From: Candidatus Merdivicinus excrementipullorum
GTDB taxonomy: Bacteria; Bacillota; Clostridia; Oscillospirales; Ruminococcaceae
NCBI GenBank assembly: GCA_018716725.1
Contig: DVJP01000029.1
Location: 1 to 58,146 of the forward strand
Reading direction: 5' to 3'
Length of the DNA: 58,146 bases
In this document: positions 8,476 to 16,139 of the stretch, piece by piece
How positions within the stretch are numbered: position 1 is the stretch's first letter
Layout of the letters: each line of letters opens with the position of its first letter
The notes under the pieces: generated by a model
What the model saw: only the letters and a program-made list of their open reading frames with translations
Database searches by the model: none
Told to the model about the DNA's origin: nothing
Made by a program: the position numbers and the translations under genes

Positions 8476-9300
8476 TTAACTGATTTTGGAAAAATAGCTT
8501 TCCAGCCGGACCTTGGCGAAAATCGCCATGCTGGCGGAATAATAGGGGGCCACAAACACTAACGGCACCAGAAGCACCGTGGTCAGCCGCCAGGGCAGCA
8601 GGGAAAGCTGAAGGGAAAAGAGAGTCCGCTTGCTTCCCTTCATGGCGGCCGATGAGATTTTGATGGCTTCCCTGATCCCCATGCCCTCCCGGGTGACGAA
8701 CAGGTAATCCGCCAGGTAGTACCGCAGGGTGGTAAAATACCATAAAACTCCCATGGACAGGGTGACAAAGGCCAGCAGCAGCAGCAAGGCGATATAAAGC
8801 AAAACCTCCATACTGTAAAGGGGCCGGTCCATCATCATCAGCGCCGCCGCCAGCAGGACGGACGGTGCGAAAAACAAAACCGCCCAGGCCGCCTTCCGCA
8901 CCCAGAGGGCCAGCTGCAGTAAAATTGCCCGGAACAGCTGCCGCCAGTTGTAGAAATAATCAAAAACCGTCAGCAGCGGCGGAGTTTCCCCGGAAACCTG
9001 CCCCCAGTACCATTTTTTCACGCCAAGCTGCAAAGGGGACAAAACGGCAAAGCTCACGACTAAAAAGGTGGCGGAAATGACGGCCATGGAACTGCTGATT
9101 TGAAGGGTCCTGCTCCCAAAATCCAGGGTCAGCGCCGCCTCATTGGGAGAGGTGATCTGAGTCATCAGGCTGAACAGGTATTCCAGCATCCAGAAAACAA
9201 CTGTGGTCCCCAACACAAAAAGCAAAATGCCGATGGCCCGGCCCCAGTGGTTTTTTAAACTCAGCAGGGCGTTTTCCTTTATTTTACGCTGAAGGGTCAT
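8476..9300 (-). CDS. DUF975-like integral membrane protein
   Basis: A 274-aa polytopic membrane protein with about five or six hydrophobic segments. The N-terminus (KIKENALLSLKNHWGRAIG) and the C-terminal pattern EAIKISSAAMKGSKRTLFSL, then LLPW and APYYSASMAIF, resemble the DUF975 family of clostridial membrane proteins of unknown function. The start is ATG 9300, with AAAGGAC upstream; a TTG three codons earlier would overlap that site. It sits 16 bases before proB and 32 bases after the phosphatase in the same operon. Confidence 0.72.
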   Translation of the reverse strand: MTLQRKIKENALLSLKNHWGRAIGILLFVLGTTVVFWMLEYLFSLMTQITSPNEAALTLDFGSRTLQISSSMAVISATFLVVSFAVLSPLQLGVKKWYWGQVSGETPPLLTVFDYFYNWRQLFRAILLQLALWVRKAAWAVLFFAPSVLLAAALMMMDRPLYSMEVLLYIALLLLLAFVTLSMGVLWYFTTLRYYLADYLFVTREGMGIREAIKISSAAMKGSKRTLFSLQLSLLPWRLTTVLLVPLVFVAPYYSASMAIFAKVRLESYFSKIS

Positions 9301-9332
9301 AATTTTCAAGTCCTTTCTTGCTGGCGGAAGGC

Positions 9333-10109
9333 TTATTGAGAAGAATCCATCCGCCGGGCCATGGTCTCGGGGGTTTCGGTATTATCCCCCGTCTGCTCCA
9401 CGTCCAGGGCCATATAGTTTTTGGGAAGGTTCTGGAAAAACTCCTCGTCGTCCTCCACATCTTCGCCCCAGTCGTTTAAATCCGGCTCCCGTTCCATGGG
9501 AATCCGGGAATACACCTCAAAAACTCCGTCCCGCTGCCACAGCTGGGCGTTTAACAGGGCGGTGTAGCCGGTGCCGGCGGGGGCGTCCCACAACATGGGA
9601 TTGTCCCGCTTGGGGTAACCGAAAACGGAAAGCAGGTTCATCAGGACTCCTCCCGGAACAATCAAGGCCGCCGTGGTGATTTTTTCCCGCATCATATCCT
9701 CCACCACAGCCCGGAACCCGTCCGCAACCCGCTGAGCGAAATCGGTGATGCTTTCGGCTTTTTCCGGGGCCGCCTTCATGCCGCTTTCGTACCAGCGGAC
9801 AAACATCTCCGTCCCGGCCAGTTCCTTGGGAGAACGTCCCTCAAAAACGCCGAAATCATATTCCTCCAAACCCGGCGCAGGCTGGGTCAGCCGGTTGGGA
9901 TAAAGGATCTCCGCCGTTTCAAAGCACCGCTTCATGGGGGCGGAATAGACCTTTTTCACATCCGGGTATTCAAACTGCTCCGCAAGCTTTTGCAGCTCCT
10001 CTTTCCCCTCTCTGCAAAGGGGCAGGTCGCTTTTCCGGCCAATATACCGGCCTTCCAGGTTCCCGCTGGTTAGCCCGTGGCGGATGATAAATAATCGGTA
10101 AGTCAGCAT
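9333..10109 (-). CDS. Histidine phosphatase (phosphoglycerate mutase) family protein
   Basis: A 258-aa cytoplasmic phosphatase of the branch-1 histidine phosphatase superfamily. The catalytic RHG motif is in LFIIRHGLTSGNLEGRYIG, followed by the conserved SAPMKRCFETAEIL and the Glu-containing EYDFGVFEGRSPKEL. A C-terminal acidic extension of about 50 residues (DWGEDVEDDEEFF) lies beyond the usual roughly 200-aa fold. The substrate cannot be assigned. It is the first gene of the leftward cluster through proBA, preceded by AAAGGAAG. Confidence 0.88.
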   Translation of the reverse strand: MLTYRLFIIRHGLTSGNLEGRYIGRKSDLPLCREGKEELQKLAEQFEYPDVKKVYSAPMKRCFETAEILYPNRLTQPAPGLEEYDFGVFEGRSPKELAGTEMFVRWYESGMKAAPEKAESITDFAQRVADGFRAVVEDMMREKITTAALIVPGGVLMNLLSVFGYPKRDNPMLWDAPAGTGYTALLNAQLWQRDGVFEVYSRIPMEREPDLNDWGEDVEDDEEFFQNLPKNYMALDVEQTGDNTETPETMARRMDSSQ

Positions 10110-10267
10110 GTCGGTTTCTTCCTTTTCATGGTTTTGTCAAAAAAATTCTATATGAATTTATTATACCGCATTTTTCCAGAAAAAAACAGTTCTAATTCTC
10201 ATTATTCAGCATTTATTTACACCCTTCCGGCAAATTGATGAAAATTTGAAAAAGTTGCAAAAAGCCC

Positions 10268-10296
10268 TTTACAAAAGGTATGCTTTGTAATATAAT
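10268..10296 (+). promoter_or_regulatory. Promoter of the Xre regulator at 10424
   Basis: TTTACA, a 17-bp spacer and TATAAT. The leader to the ATG is about 120 nt. The rest of the 314-bp divergent gap holds a TATAAT-type -10 on the minus strand (10160-10165) for the phosphatase/proBA operon, with only a weak -35. Confidence 0.75.
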
Positions 10297-10423
10297 TTAC
10301 TGTACGTTAACCTGTCAAAAAACCGGTTTTTTCGGCATAATCTGCATATTCCCCTTAAATTTTTACAGAGCAGATTCAAATTACCAGCGTGACGCTGAAT
10401 AAAAATAGATTGGAGAGCAGGAT

Positions 10424-11113
10424 ATGAACGCAGATTTTCCCAGAATATTGACCCTCCTGCGCAAGGAGCGCGGGATCAGCCAGAAGGAAGCAGCAAAGGA
10501 ATTGGGGATCTCCCAGGCGCTTCTGTCCCATTATGAAAAAGGGATACGGGAGTGCGGACTGGATTTCGTTGTACGGTCGGCGGATTTTTACCACGTATCC
10601 TGCGACTATCTGCTGGGCCGTTCCCCGGAGCGCAGCGGCGCCACCCTCCAGATGGAGGACCTTCCCGAAGCGGAAAACGGGGAAAAAAACAACCGGATGC
10701 GGGGCAGCATCCTTCCCACCCTCAATAAAAAATTGATTTTCAATTCCTTAAACATATTATTTGACCTTCTGCAAAAACTAAACTGCACGGAAATGACAAA
10801 AGGGGTTTCGGATTTCCTCATGCTCTCCGTTTACCGGATGTTCCGGATCGTTTACAGTGTGAACCATAAAAACGAACAGAATTTTTTCCAGGTTCCCAAA
10901 TACCTGTCCGCCCCGAAAGCCGTGGCCGCCATGGTGGAAATCGAGGCGGAAGCCGCCGCTTTGGCCGACGGCGCCGCCGGCGGGAAGCTGATTACCCCGG
11001 AGGACCGGGAGCGCATGGCTCTCACTTCCGAAAGCCTGGCCGCCGCGTATCCCATGTACAATTCCTCTCTGCTGAATTTAATTAAAAACAGCGAGCATAA
11101 ACTCGAAAAATAA
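10424..11113 (+). CDS. Xre-family transcriptional regulator
   Basis: A 229-aa protein with an N-terminal Cro/C1-type helix-turn-helix (about residues 5-62: LRKERGISQKEAAKELGISQALLSHYEKG, then DFYHVSCDYLLGRS). A C-terminal region of about 160 residues is probably helical and resembles no family I know. The gene starts at ATG with GGAGAGC-like sequence upstream. It stands alone between a canonical promoter and a terminator hairpin. The regulon is unknown. Confidence 0.87.
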   Translation: MNADFPRILTLLRKERGISQKEAAKELGISQALLSHYEKGIRECGLDFVVRSADFYHVSCDYLLGRSPERSGATLQMEDLPEAENGEKNNRMRGSILPTLNKKLIFNSLNILFDLLQKLNCTEMTKGVSDFLMLSVYRMFRIVYSVNHKNEQNFFQVPKYLSAPKAVAAMVEIEAEAAALADGAAGGKLITPEDRERMALTSESLAAAYPMYNSSLLNLIKNSEHKLEK

Positions 11114-11125
11114 TCCTTTTCGTAT

Positions 11126-11179
11126 ATCCCCCGTCTCAATTATGGAACCCGTTTTTCCAGCTTTGGACGGGGGATTTTT
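11126..11179 (+). terminator. Terminator after the Xre gene
   Basis: ATCCCCCGTC pairs with GACGGGGGAT across a roughly 30-nt loop and is followed by TTTTC. The long loop makes it less typical. Confidence 0.6.
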
Positions 11180-11293
11180 CCAAAAAATTCCTGTATCAAT
11201 TCCTGCAAGATTCCGCATACGCCGGGCATACTACTTTCGCCGGACCAAAAGGAACGGCAAGTGCGCCATCCGTTTAATAAAGGAGTAACTGCC

Positions 11294-12343
11294 ATGACCA
11301 AGCGATTGTTTTTATGTGCGGGGCTGGCCGCCGCCATGCTGTTTACCAGCTGCAACGCCATCAACGACGGCGTTTCCGATATTGGAAGCGGTGTATCAGA
11401 TGTGACCAGCGACTTAAGCTCCGGGATGTCTGACGTGGAATCTGATCTGAGTTCCGACATGTCGGACGGCAGATCTGACGCAGACTCGGACATGGACCGG
11501 GACGAATCCCGGTACGACAATTCTTCTGATATTTCCAGAGAGGAATCCTCGAAAGACGCGCCCGCCTCGGGCGCGTCTTCGGGGGCTCCCCAACTGACGG
11601 CCTCGGAGGAGCCGGCCAACACCCCAACCGGCGTCACTTCCGCAAGCGTTGACCTCTCCTCCCTGGACAATACGAAACAGGGCTGGGGGCAGGGCGTCCA
11701 GCTGGACGAAAAAAACCGTCCTCTGGCTTCCCTATCCTTTCAGGAAAAATACAGGAAGTATGACGCATGGTTTATTGGGGAGGAAGAACCGGTTATTTAT
11801 CTGACCTTTGACTGCGGCTATGAAAACGGCTATACCCCCATGATTCTGGACACGCTGCTGGAAAAGGACGTTCCGGCGGTCTTTTTCTGCGTTTCCGACT
11901 ATGTGGAACGCCAGCCGGAGCTGGTGCAGCGGATGATCGACGAGGGCCACGCCATCGGCAACCACAGCGACACCCACCCCTGTATGCCCGAACAGTCTGT
12001 GGAACGGTGCGAGCAGGAGATCATGAACCTCCACAACAAAATGGAGGAGGAATTCGGCTACACCATGACCCTCTTCCGTGCTCCGGCCGGAGAATTCTCC
12101 GAACGGACCCTGGCTCAGACCCAGCAGCTGGGCTATAAAAGCGTGTTCTGGAGCTACGCTTACGCCGACTGGGACCCCAATAACCAAATCGGGACGGACA
12201 AAGCTTATGCAAAAGTCACCGGCGCATTGCACCCCGGGGCCATCTACCTGCTCCACGCCGTATCGCCGGACAACGCCGCCATCCTGGGGGATTTCATCGA
12301 CTATGCCCGGGAACAGGGCTACACCTTTGAACTCTTCCAGTGA
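11294..12343 (+). CDS. Lipoprotein polysaccharide deacetylase, PdaA-like
   Basis: A 349-aa exported protein. The signal peptide ends in the lipobox LFTSC, predicting a membrane-anchored lipoprotein. A linker of about 60 residues rich in Ser-Asp pairs follows. The NodB-type deacetylase domain starts near residue 165: motif 1 TFDCGYENGYT (about 169), HSDTHP metal-binding motif (about 223), RAPAGEF, DWDPN, and LLHA. The TFDxGYENG form is typical of PdaA-like enzymes acting on muramic-acid residues of peptidoglycan, so spore cortex or cell-wall modification is likely. The start at ATG 11294 follows AAAGGAG by 8 bases. The second Asp of the usual TFDDG is Cys. Confidence 0.88.
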   Translation: MTKRLFLCAGLAAAMLFTSCNAINDGVSDIGSGVSDVTSDLSSGMSDVESDLSSDMSDGRSDADSDMDRDESRYDNSSDISREESSKDAPASGASSGAPQLTASEEPANTPTGVTSASVDLSSLDNTKQGWGQGVQLDEKNRPLASLSFQEKYRKYDAWFIGEEEPVIYLTFDCGYENGYTPMILDTLLEKDVPAVFFCVSDYVERQPELVQRMIDEGHAIGNHSDTHPCMPEQSVERCEQEIMNLHNKMEEEFGYTMTLFRAPAGEFSERTLAQTQQLGYKSVFWSYAYADWDPNNQIGTDKAYAKVTGALHPGAIYLLHAVSPDNAAILGDFIDYAREQGYTFELFQ

Positions 12344-12442
12344 CGGACAACTGAGGAATTGATAGCATAAGAAAAATTCCCGTGTAAAAAACGACGCAAT
12401 TTATGCAAAGTCATGATTTTTTCACAAATTCGCCATTTCCTC

Positions 12443-12471
12443 TTGATTTTTCGACGGGATTCGCTTATAAT
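12443..12471 (+). promoter_or_regulatory. Orphan sigma-A promoter
   Basis: TTGATT, a 17-bp spacer and TATAAT in a gap with no recognised gene. It lies 100 bp after the deacetylase stop and points at a terminator about 80 bp downstream. Confidence 0.65.
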
Positions 12472-12477
12472 AAATGA

Positions 12478-12590
12478 TGTTCTCAAAAATAATCCATGTG
12501 TTCTTGGATAAGTTTCCTTCAGATTTCTTCTCAATTTTATATATTTCGCTTATATCGTCCTTGCAATAGTGAGGGCGATATTTTATTTTG
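12478..12590 (+). ncRNA. Candidate small RNA between promoter and terminator
   Basis: A roughly 110-nt AT-rich transcript is predicted from the promoter just upstream to a hairpin of 10 pairs (ATATCGTCCT/AGGGCGATAT, 12552-12581) followed by TTTATTTT. It matches no RNA family I know. A 31-codon frame (start 12474, MMFSKIIHVFLDKFPSDFFS...) crosses it but has no ribosome binding site, because its ATG lies at the predicted transcription start. It could be a regulatory RNA or a leaderless small hydrophobic peptide. Confidence 0.4.
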
Positions 12591-12601
12591 CAAAATAAAA
12601 T
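12580..12601. repeat. 22-bp perfect palindrome
   Basis: ATTTTATTTTG followed by its exact complement CAAAATAAAAT. It overlaps the T-run of the small-RNA terminator and lies 5 bp from the opposing terminator of the helicase-loader gene. It could be a protein site or part of a compound terminator. Confidence 0.7.
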
Positions 12602-12605
12602 AGAT

Positions 12606-12655
12606 GAAAAATAAAATTTTCCTATCCGCCGGTGACGGACAGGAAAATTCTTTTT
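12606..12655 (-). terminator. Terminator after the DnaC/DnaI-like gene
   Basis: On the minus strand AATTTTCCTGTCC pairs with GGATAGGAAAATT around a roughly 9-nt loop and is followed by TTATTTTTC. The plus strand also has CTTTTT after the stem, so it may act both ways. Confidence 0.75.
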
Positions 12656-12660
12656 ATCCC

Positions 12661-13635
12661 CTAAAAATTCCGGGACCGGAGCTGGCGGATGTCCTTTCCC
12701 ACAAACCGCAGGTAAGTGAACTGGGAAAAGAGCCGGGACACCACCCGCTGGCTGTATTTTTCCTGCAATTCCTTGACGGTCAGGTTGCTGCTGATAATGG
12801 TGGGCTTTTTCCGGGTATTCAGCAGGTTATAAACCGTGGACAGAGTGAAGGCGGAAGTAAATTCCGTCCCCAAATCGTCCAGCACCAGCAAATCAGCCTC
12901 CAAAAGCTGGTCCAGGGTCTGGCGGCTGCGCTCCCGTCCGAAACGTTCCTCCTCGATGGCCATGAGGAAATTCTGGGCGGAGCCGTAGGCCGCGCCGTAC
13001 CCTTTGCCGATGACCTCCCGGGCGATGGCCAAAGAAAGGTGGGTTTTCCCCAACCCGGTCGGGCCGCTGAAAAAGAGTCCCCGGCTTTCCGTCGTAAAGG
13101 AAGCGGCGTAGTGCTTGCAGAAATCCAGCACCTTCCCCATCTGTTCCCTGGGAGAGGTCCGCAGGGCCGGGTCTACTTCCGCCGGGTAATAGCGCAGGTC
13201 AAAGGTGGAAAAATCGCACAGCTCCATATTGGAGCCGGCGTTTAATTCCCGCAGGCGGAACTGCTTTTCCAGCTGTTTGAAGCAGGCGCAGACCTCCCCT
13301 CCTGCAAAGCCGGTATCCTGGCAGTAGGGGCAGGTATAATGCAGTTCCAGGTAATCTTCGGGGTAGCCGTTTTGGCGCAGAAGCTCCTTTTCCATCTGCT
13401 GGAGAGCCAGGTTTTGGCGCTTCAGCTCCTCGATTCCCTGGGCAATGTCTGTTTTGTGCTCCAAAATCATTTTGCTTAAGCGGACTGCGGTCAGGGAAAG
13501 CTCTTTGCGGACGTCGATGACCTGGGGAACCTTCCGGGCAATTTCCTCCACCCGCTGGCCCTGTATCACCCGAGCCTTGCTGCGCCGGTTTTCCAGTTCT
13601 TTTCGTGCTGCCTCCGCGGCGGATGCATTGGTCAA
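12661..13635 (-). CDS. DnaC/DnaI-like ATP-binding helicase loader
   Basis: A 324-aa AAA+ ATPase of the DnaC/IstB type. The N-terminal coiled coil is followed by a Cys cluster (YTCPYCQDTGFAGGEVCAC, about residues 100-118) likely to bind zinc. The ATPase core has Walker A GPTGLGKTH (about 190) and Walker B LLVLDDLGTE, with sensor-1 IISSN. It is predicted to load the replicative helicase. The start is TTG at 13635, 8 bases after AAAGGAG. It lies 14 bases after a DnaD-domain gene; such pairs are the primosomal genes of Firmicutes (DnaD/DnaI roles). Confidence 0.9.
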   Translation of the reverse strand: MTNASAAEAARKELENRRSKARVIQGQRVEEIARKVPQVIDVRKELSLTAVRLSKMILEHKTDIAQGIEELKRQNLALQQMEKELLRQNGYPEDYLELHYTCPYCQDTGFAGGEVCACFKQLEKQFRLRELNAGSNMELCDFSTFDLRYYPAEVDPALRTSPREQMGKVLDFCKHYAASFTTESRGLFFSGPTGLGKTHLSLAIAREVIGKGYGAAYGSAQNFLMAIEEERFGRERSRQTLDQLLEADLLVLDDLGTEFTSAFTLSTVYNLLNTRKKPTIISSNLTVKELQEKYSQRVVSRLFSQFTYLRFVGKDIRQLRSRNF

Positions 13636-13649
13636 TGGGCTCGCTCCTT

Positions 13650-14585
13650 TCAGTCAAATTTTGGGACATTAAGCCCCCGGCGTTCAAGCTCCTCAATATC
13701 GTAGGAGGGCGCCCAGCCGCTGCCGGAAACGCCGGAACGGGCGGAAGGCCTGGCGTCCTTTATGGCCACGTCCTCCGGCGTCCGGACGCCTTTTTCGTGC
13801 CAGGAATTGAGGATGGAGTTCATATAAGGCAGGCTCAGCTTGTTAATGGCGTTGAGGGTGCGCTCGTAGGCCATCTGGATCAGCTCCCGGTCATATCCCA
13901 GCTTTTCCGTCCAATTGGAGATATACCGCTGCTGTTCCGGAGTCAGGGGCCGGTCCTTTAAGCCCAAAAGCTCCTGGATCTGACGCTCTTTTGTGCGGCG
14001 GAGGGTCTGTTCCCGGATAGTTTCCTCCGCCAAAGCGTGGGTGTTGACGCCCCGGTCGGCCCAGCCGGCGCAGAGCTTCTGGATGTAGCCGAAATTCCCC
14101 TTCCCAATGGACACGCAGTATTCCACCGCCATCAAAATCACGTCCGCCGGCAGCCCTAAGGCCTCGTGGATGTAAATGAGGGTCCTCTGCTGGGTGGAGG
14201 TTAAGAGGGTCCCCACGATGGATTCCGCTGCGGAAAACAGGAAGCGGATGTCCGCGTTTTTCTCAATCCGGTCGGCGATTTCCTCCGGCGTCAGGCTTTG
14301 GGCCGTGGAAACCACCTTGGGCTTCCGCTCCTGCTTTTGGGGTTCCTTGGCGGCGGACTCGGTAAAAATCCCATTTTGAATCCAAAACCGCACCGCCTCC
14401 TGGACGTCGCTTTCCGGGATGGACAATTTATGGGCGATCTGGGCGGTATCCACCCGGTTGGCCCGCAGAACCGCCAGCAATACCTTGATGTAAATGCCGC
14501 TGGCAACGGAAAGGTACTTGTCCACCACGTCGGTTGGGACGGCCAGGAAGGAGGACAACCCGCCCATATTCAGCTGCAATTCCAC
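13650..14585 (-). CDS. DnaD-domain replication initiation protein
   Basis: A 311-aa protein with an N-terminal winged-helix-like region (about residues 30-80: IYIKVLLAVLRANRVDTAQIAHKLSI). It also has two DnaD/DnaB_2 domains, about 115-190 and 205-285, the latter with the family's terminal YMNSILNSWHEKGV motif. DnaD-type proteins remodel DNA and help load the helicase. The start is GTG, preceded by a CGGGGGC site. The helicase-loader gene directly downstream supports a primosomal role; chromosomal rather than phage origin is inferred from the housekeeping neighbours. Confidence 0.9.
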   Translation of the reverse strand: MELQLNMGGLSSFLAVPTDVVDKYLSVASGIYIKVLLAVLRANRVDTAQIAHKLSIPESDVQEAVRFWIQNGIFTESAAKEPQKQERKPKVVSTAQSLTPEEIADRIEKNADIRFLFSAAESIVGTLLTSTQQRTLIYIHEALGLPADVILMAVEYCVSIGKGNFGYIQKLCAGWADRGVNTHALAEETIREQTLRRTKERQIQELLGLKDRPLTPEQQRYISNWTEKLGYDRELIQMAYERTLNAINKLSLPYMNSILNSWHEKGVRTPEDVAIKDARPSARSGVSGSGWAPSYDIEELERRGLNVPKFD

Positions 14586-14600
14586 AAAAAACGCCCCCGA

Positions 14601-15002
14601 TCAATACATATCGCTGACATAAACGGCGTGAAGATCCTTGCCGTCGTCAAATCCGCACTGTTTATAATATTCCTGCCCGCCCTCATCGCACAAAAGGATT
14701 TTGGCGGGGATGTCCCAGTAATGGGCCAGCATCCGCTTAATCAGCTCCTCCCCGATGGACTGGCGCTGATACTCCGGGTCCACCAGCAGATAATGGAAAT
14801 AAGCGGTCATGGCGTGGTCGGTGAGGGCGTTCATAAGCCCCACCAGCCGGTCCCCGTCCCAGGCGGAATACACCGCGTCGGAATGCTGCATGGCGGCCAC
14901 CAGCTTTTCCGGGTAATGGCCGGATTCCCAGTCCACGCTGAGGAACAGCCGTTCCAGCTGGGCGGCGGAAAAATTTTTCGTATCTTTATAAGTAATTGCC
15001 AT
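14601..15002 (-). CDS. GNAT family N-acetyltransferase
   Basis: A 133-aa acetyltransferase with the GNAT fold: VGLMNALTDHAMTAYFHYLLVDP as the beta4-beta5 region, then acetyl-CoA-binding motif A EYQRQSIGEELIKRM. The C-terminal YYKQCGF is the common GNAT beta6/beta7 element. The substrate is unknown. AAGGAGG precedes the ATG. It is co-transcribed with the genes on either side (gaps of 15-17 bases), but the context does not point to a substrate. Confidence 0.87.
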   Translation of the reverse strand: MAITYKDTKNFSAAQLERLFLSVDWESGHYPEKLVAAMQHSDAVYSAWDGDRLVGLMNALTDHAMTAYFHYLLVDPEYQRQSIGEELIKRMLAHYWDIPAKILLCDEGGQEYYKQCGFDDGKDLHAVYVSDMY

Positions 15003-15019
15003 TGGCGAGTCCTCCTTCG

Positions 15020-15766
15020 TTAATGATCCAACAGAAAAGATTTGACCAGGGCGAAAACCTCCCGGATATAGCAGGATGGGGCGGCCATGGCCGGGGTTTT
15101 TGCCCCGCTTACGGACACCTGGCCATACCCTGCCCGGCGGGCCAGCATCCGGATCCGGAAGGCGTGGAAGTCCGAACTGATGATTTTTACGCGAAGGGCG
15201 GAAATTTCCCGGCCGCTTTGCCGTTCTATAATTTCCCGGGAATAGCGGAGATTTTCCATGGTGCTGGTGGACTGATCCTCCTTTAGGATCCGTTCTTCCG
15301 GTATTCCATGTTCCATCAGGTACCGGGCCATGGCCTCGGCTTCCGGAATGGCCTCATTTGGCCCCTGGCCGCCGGACACCACGAAAATCCCGCCGGTATC
15401 CCGTTCCAAAGCCGCATCCAGCCGTTCCGTTAAGGTCAGGCTGGGCTGGTCCCCCCGGAGGCCGGCCCCTAACACCAGGACATAATCCGCCGGGGCGTCG
15501 TCCTCCCGGGCCGCATTGACAAAAATCAGCGTTTCCAGAACCGCAAAGCCCGCCAATGCCGCAATCAGCACCGGCAGGAAAAATTTTTTAAAGGTCAAAA
15601 TCCCCGGCAGCTGGCCGAAGCGGCGTTCCAGTATCCCTGCAATGACGCAGACAGCGCCCACCCCCAGCAGGACGTTGGTAAAGGCCACGCTGCCGATGGA
15701 AACTGTGGAAATGAGCCAGTACAGGATCAAAACAACGCCTGCACCGCAAAATAAAGCAGAAAGCAT
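15020..15766 (-). CDS. YdcF/SanA-like DUF218 membrane protein
   Basis: A 248-aa protein with three or four N-terminal transmembrane segments (about residues 4-95) and an extracytoplasmic DUF218/YdcF-like domain. The domain shows DYVLVLGAGLRGDQPSLTLTERLDAAL, GGIFVVSGGQGPNEAIPEAEAM and SDFHAFR. E. coli members (ElyC, SanA) act in envelope integrity, but the biochemical function is unsettled. The start is placed at ATG 15766, 5 bases after GAGG; a GTG two codons earlier would lie inside that site. Confidence 0.88.
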   Translation of the reverse strand: MLSALFCGAGVVLILYWLISTVSIGSVAFTNVLLGVGAVCVIAGILERRFGQLPGILTFKKFFLPVLIAALAGFAVLETLIFVNAAREDDAPADYVLVLGAGLRGDQPSLTLTERLDAALERDTGGIFVVSGGQGPNEAIPEAEAMARYLMEHGIPEERILKEDQSTSTMENLRYSREIIERQSGREISALRVKIISSDFHAFRIRMLARRAGYGQVSVSGAKTPAMAAPSCYIREVFALVKSFLLDH

Positions 15767-15773
15767 ATTCACC

Positions 15774-16082
15774 TCAAAAATTAACCTGCGGGTAATCCCG
15801 GTATTCCTCCGGCGGTTCTTCCAAACAGCTGCCCAGCTGTTCCACCAGCCTGGACGGCTGTTCCGGAAAGACCCAGTCGTTTAAATACCTGATAAAATCT
15901 CTTTCATCAAAACATGCTATCCATGTTCCATCGTAACATTGCTTCAAAAGCTTCCGCCCGTTGGGATTTTTCCACATCCAATGGCGAAACTCCCCGCAAT
16001 ATTCCTCCAAATTCTCCGCAACCTGGTCCGGGACCAGATAAACCGCCATGGGGCCATCCGCACTGAGAATTACTTTCTTCAT
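15774..16082 (-). CDS. Hypothetical protein
   Basis: A 102-aa soluble protein with no signal peptide or membrane helix. Trp, acidic and aromatic residues are frequent (FRHWMWKNPNGRKLL, CYDGTWIACFDERDFIRYLN). I recognise no family. The start at ATG 16082 is preceded by GGGGGAGG; an upstream in-frame ATG has no ribosome binding site. It ends 7 bases before the YdcF-like gene, so co-translation with that membrane protein is likely. Confidence 0.75.
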   Translation of the reverse strand: MKKVILSADGPMAVYLVPDQVAENLEEYCGEFRHWMWKNPNGRKLLKQCYDGTWIACFDERDFIRYLNDWVFPEQPSRLVEQLGSCLEEPPEEYRDYPQVNF

Positions 16083-16139
16083 CAAACGTCCTCCCCCTGC
16101 GCTTTGCCGTGGTTTCTCATTTCCCACGGCGGAGCATAC

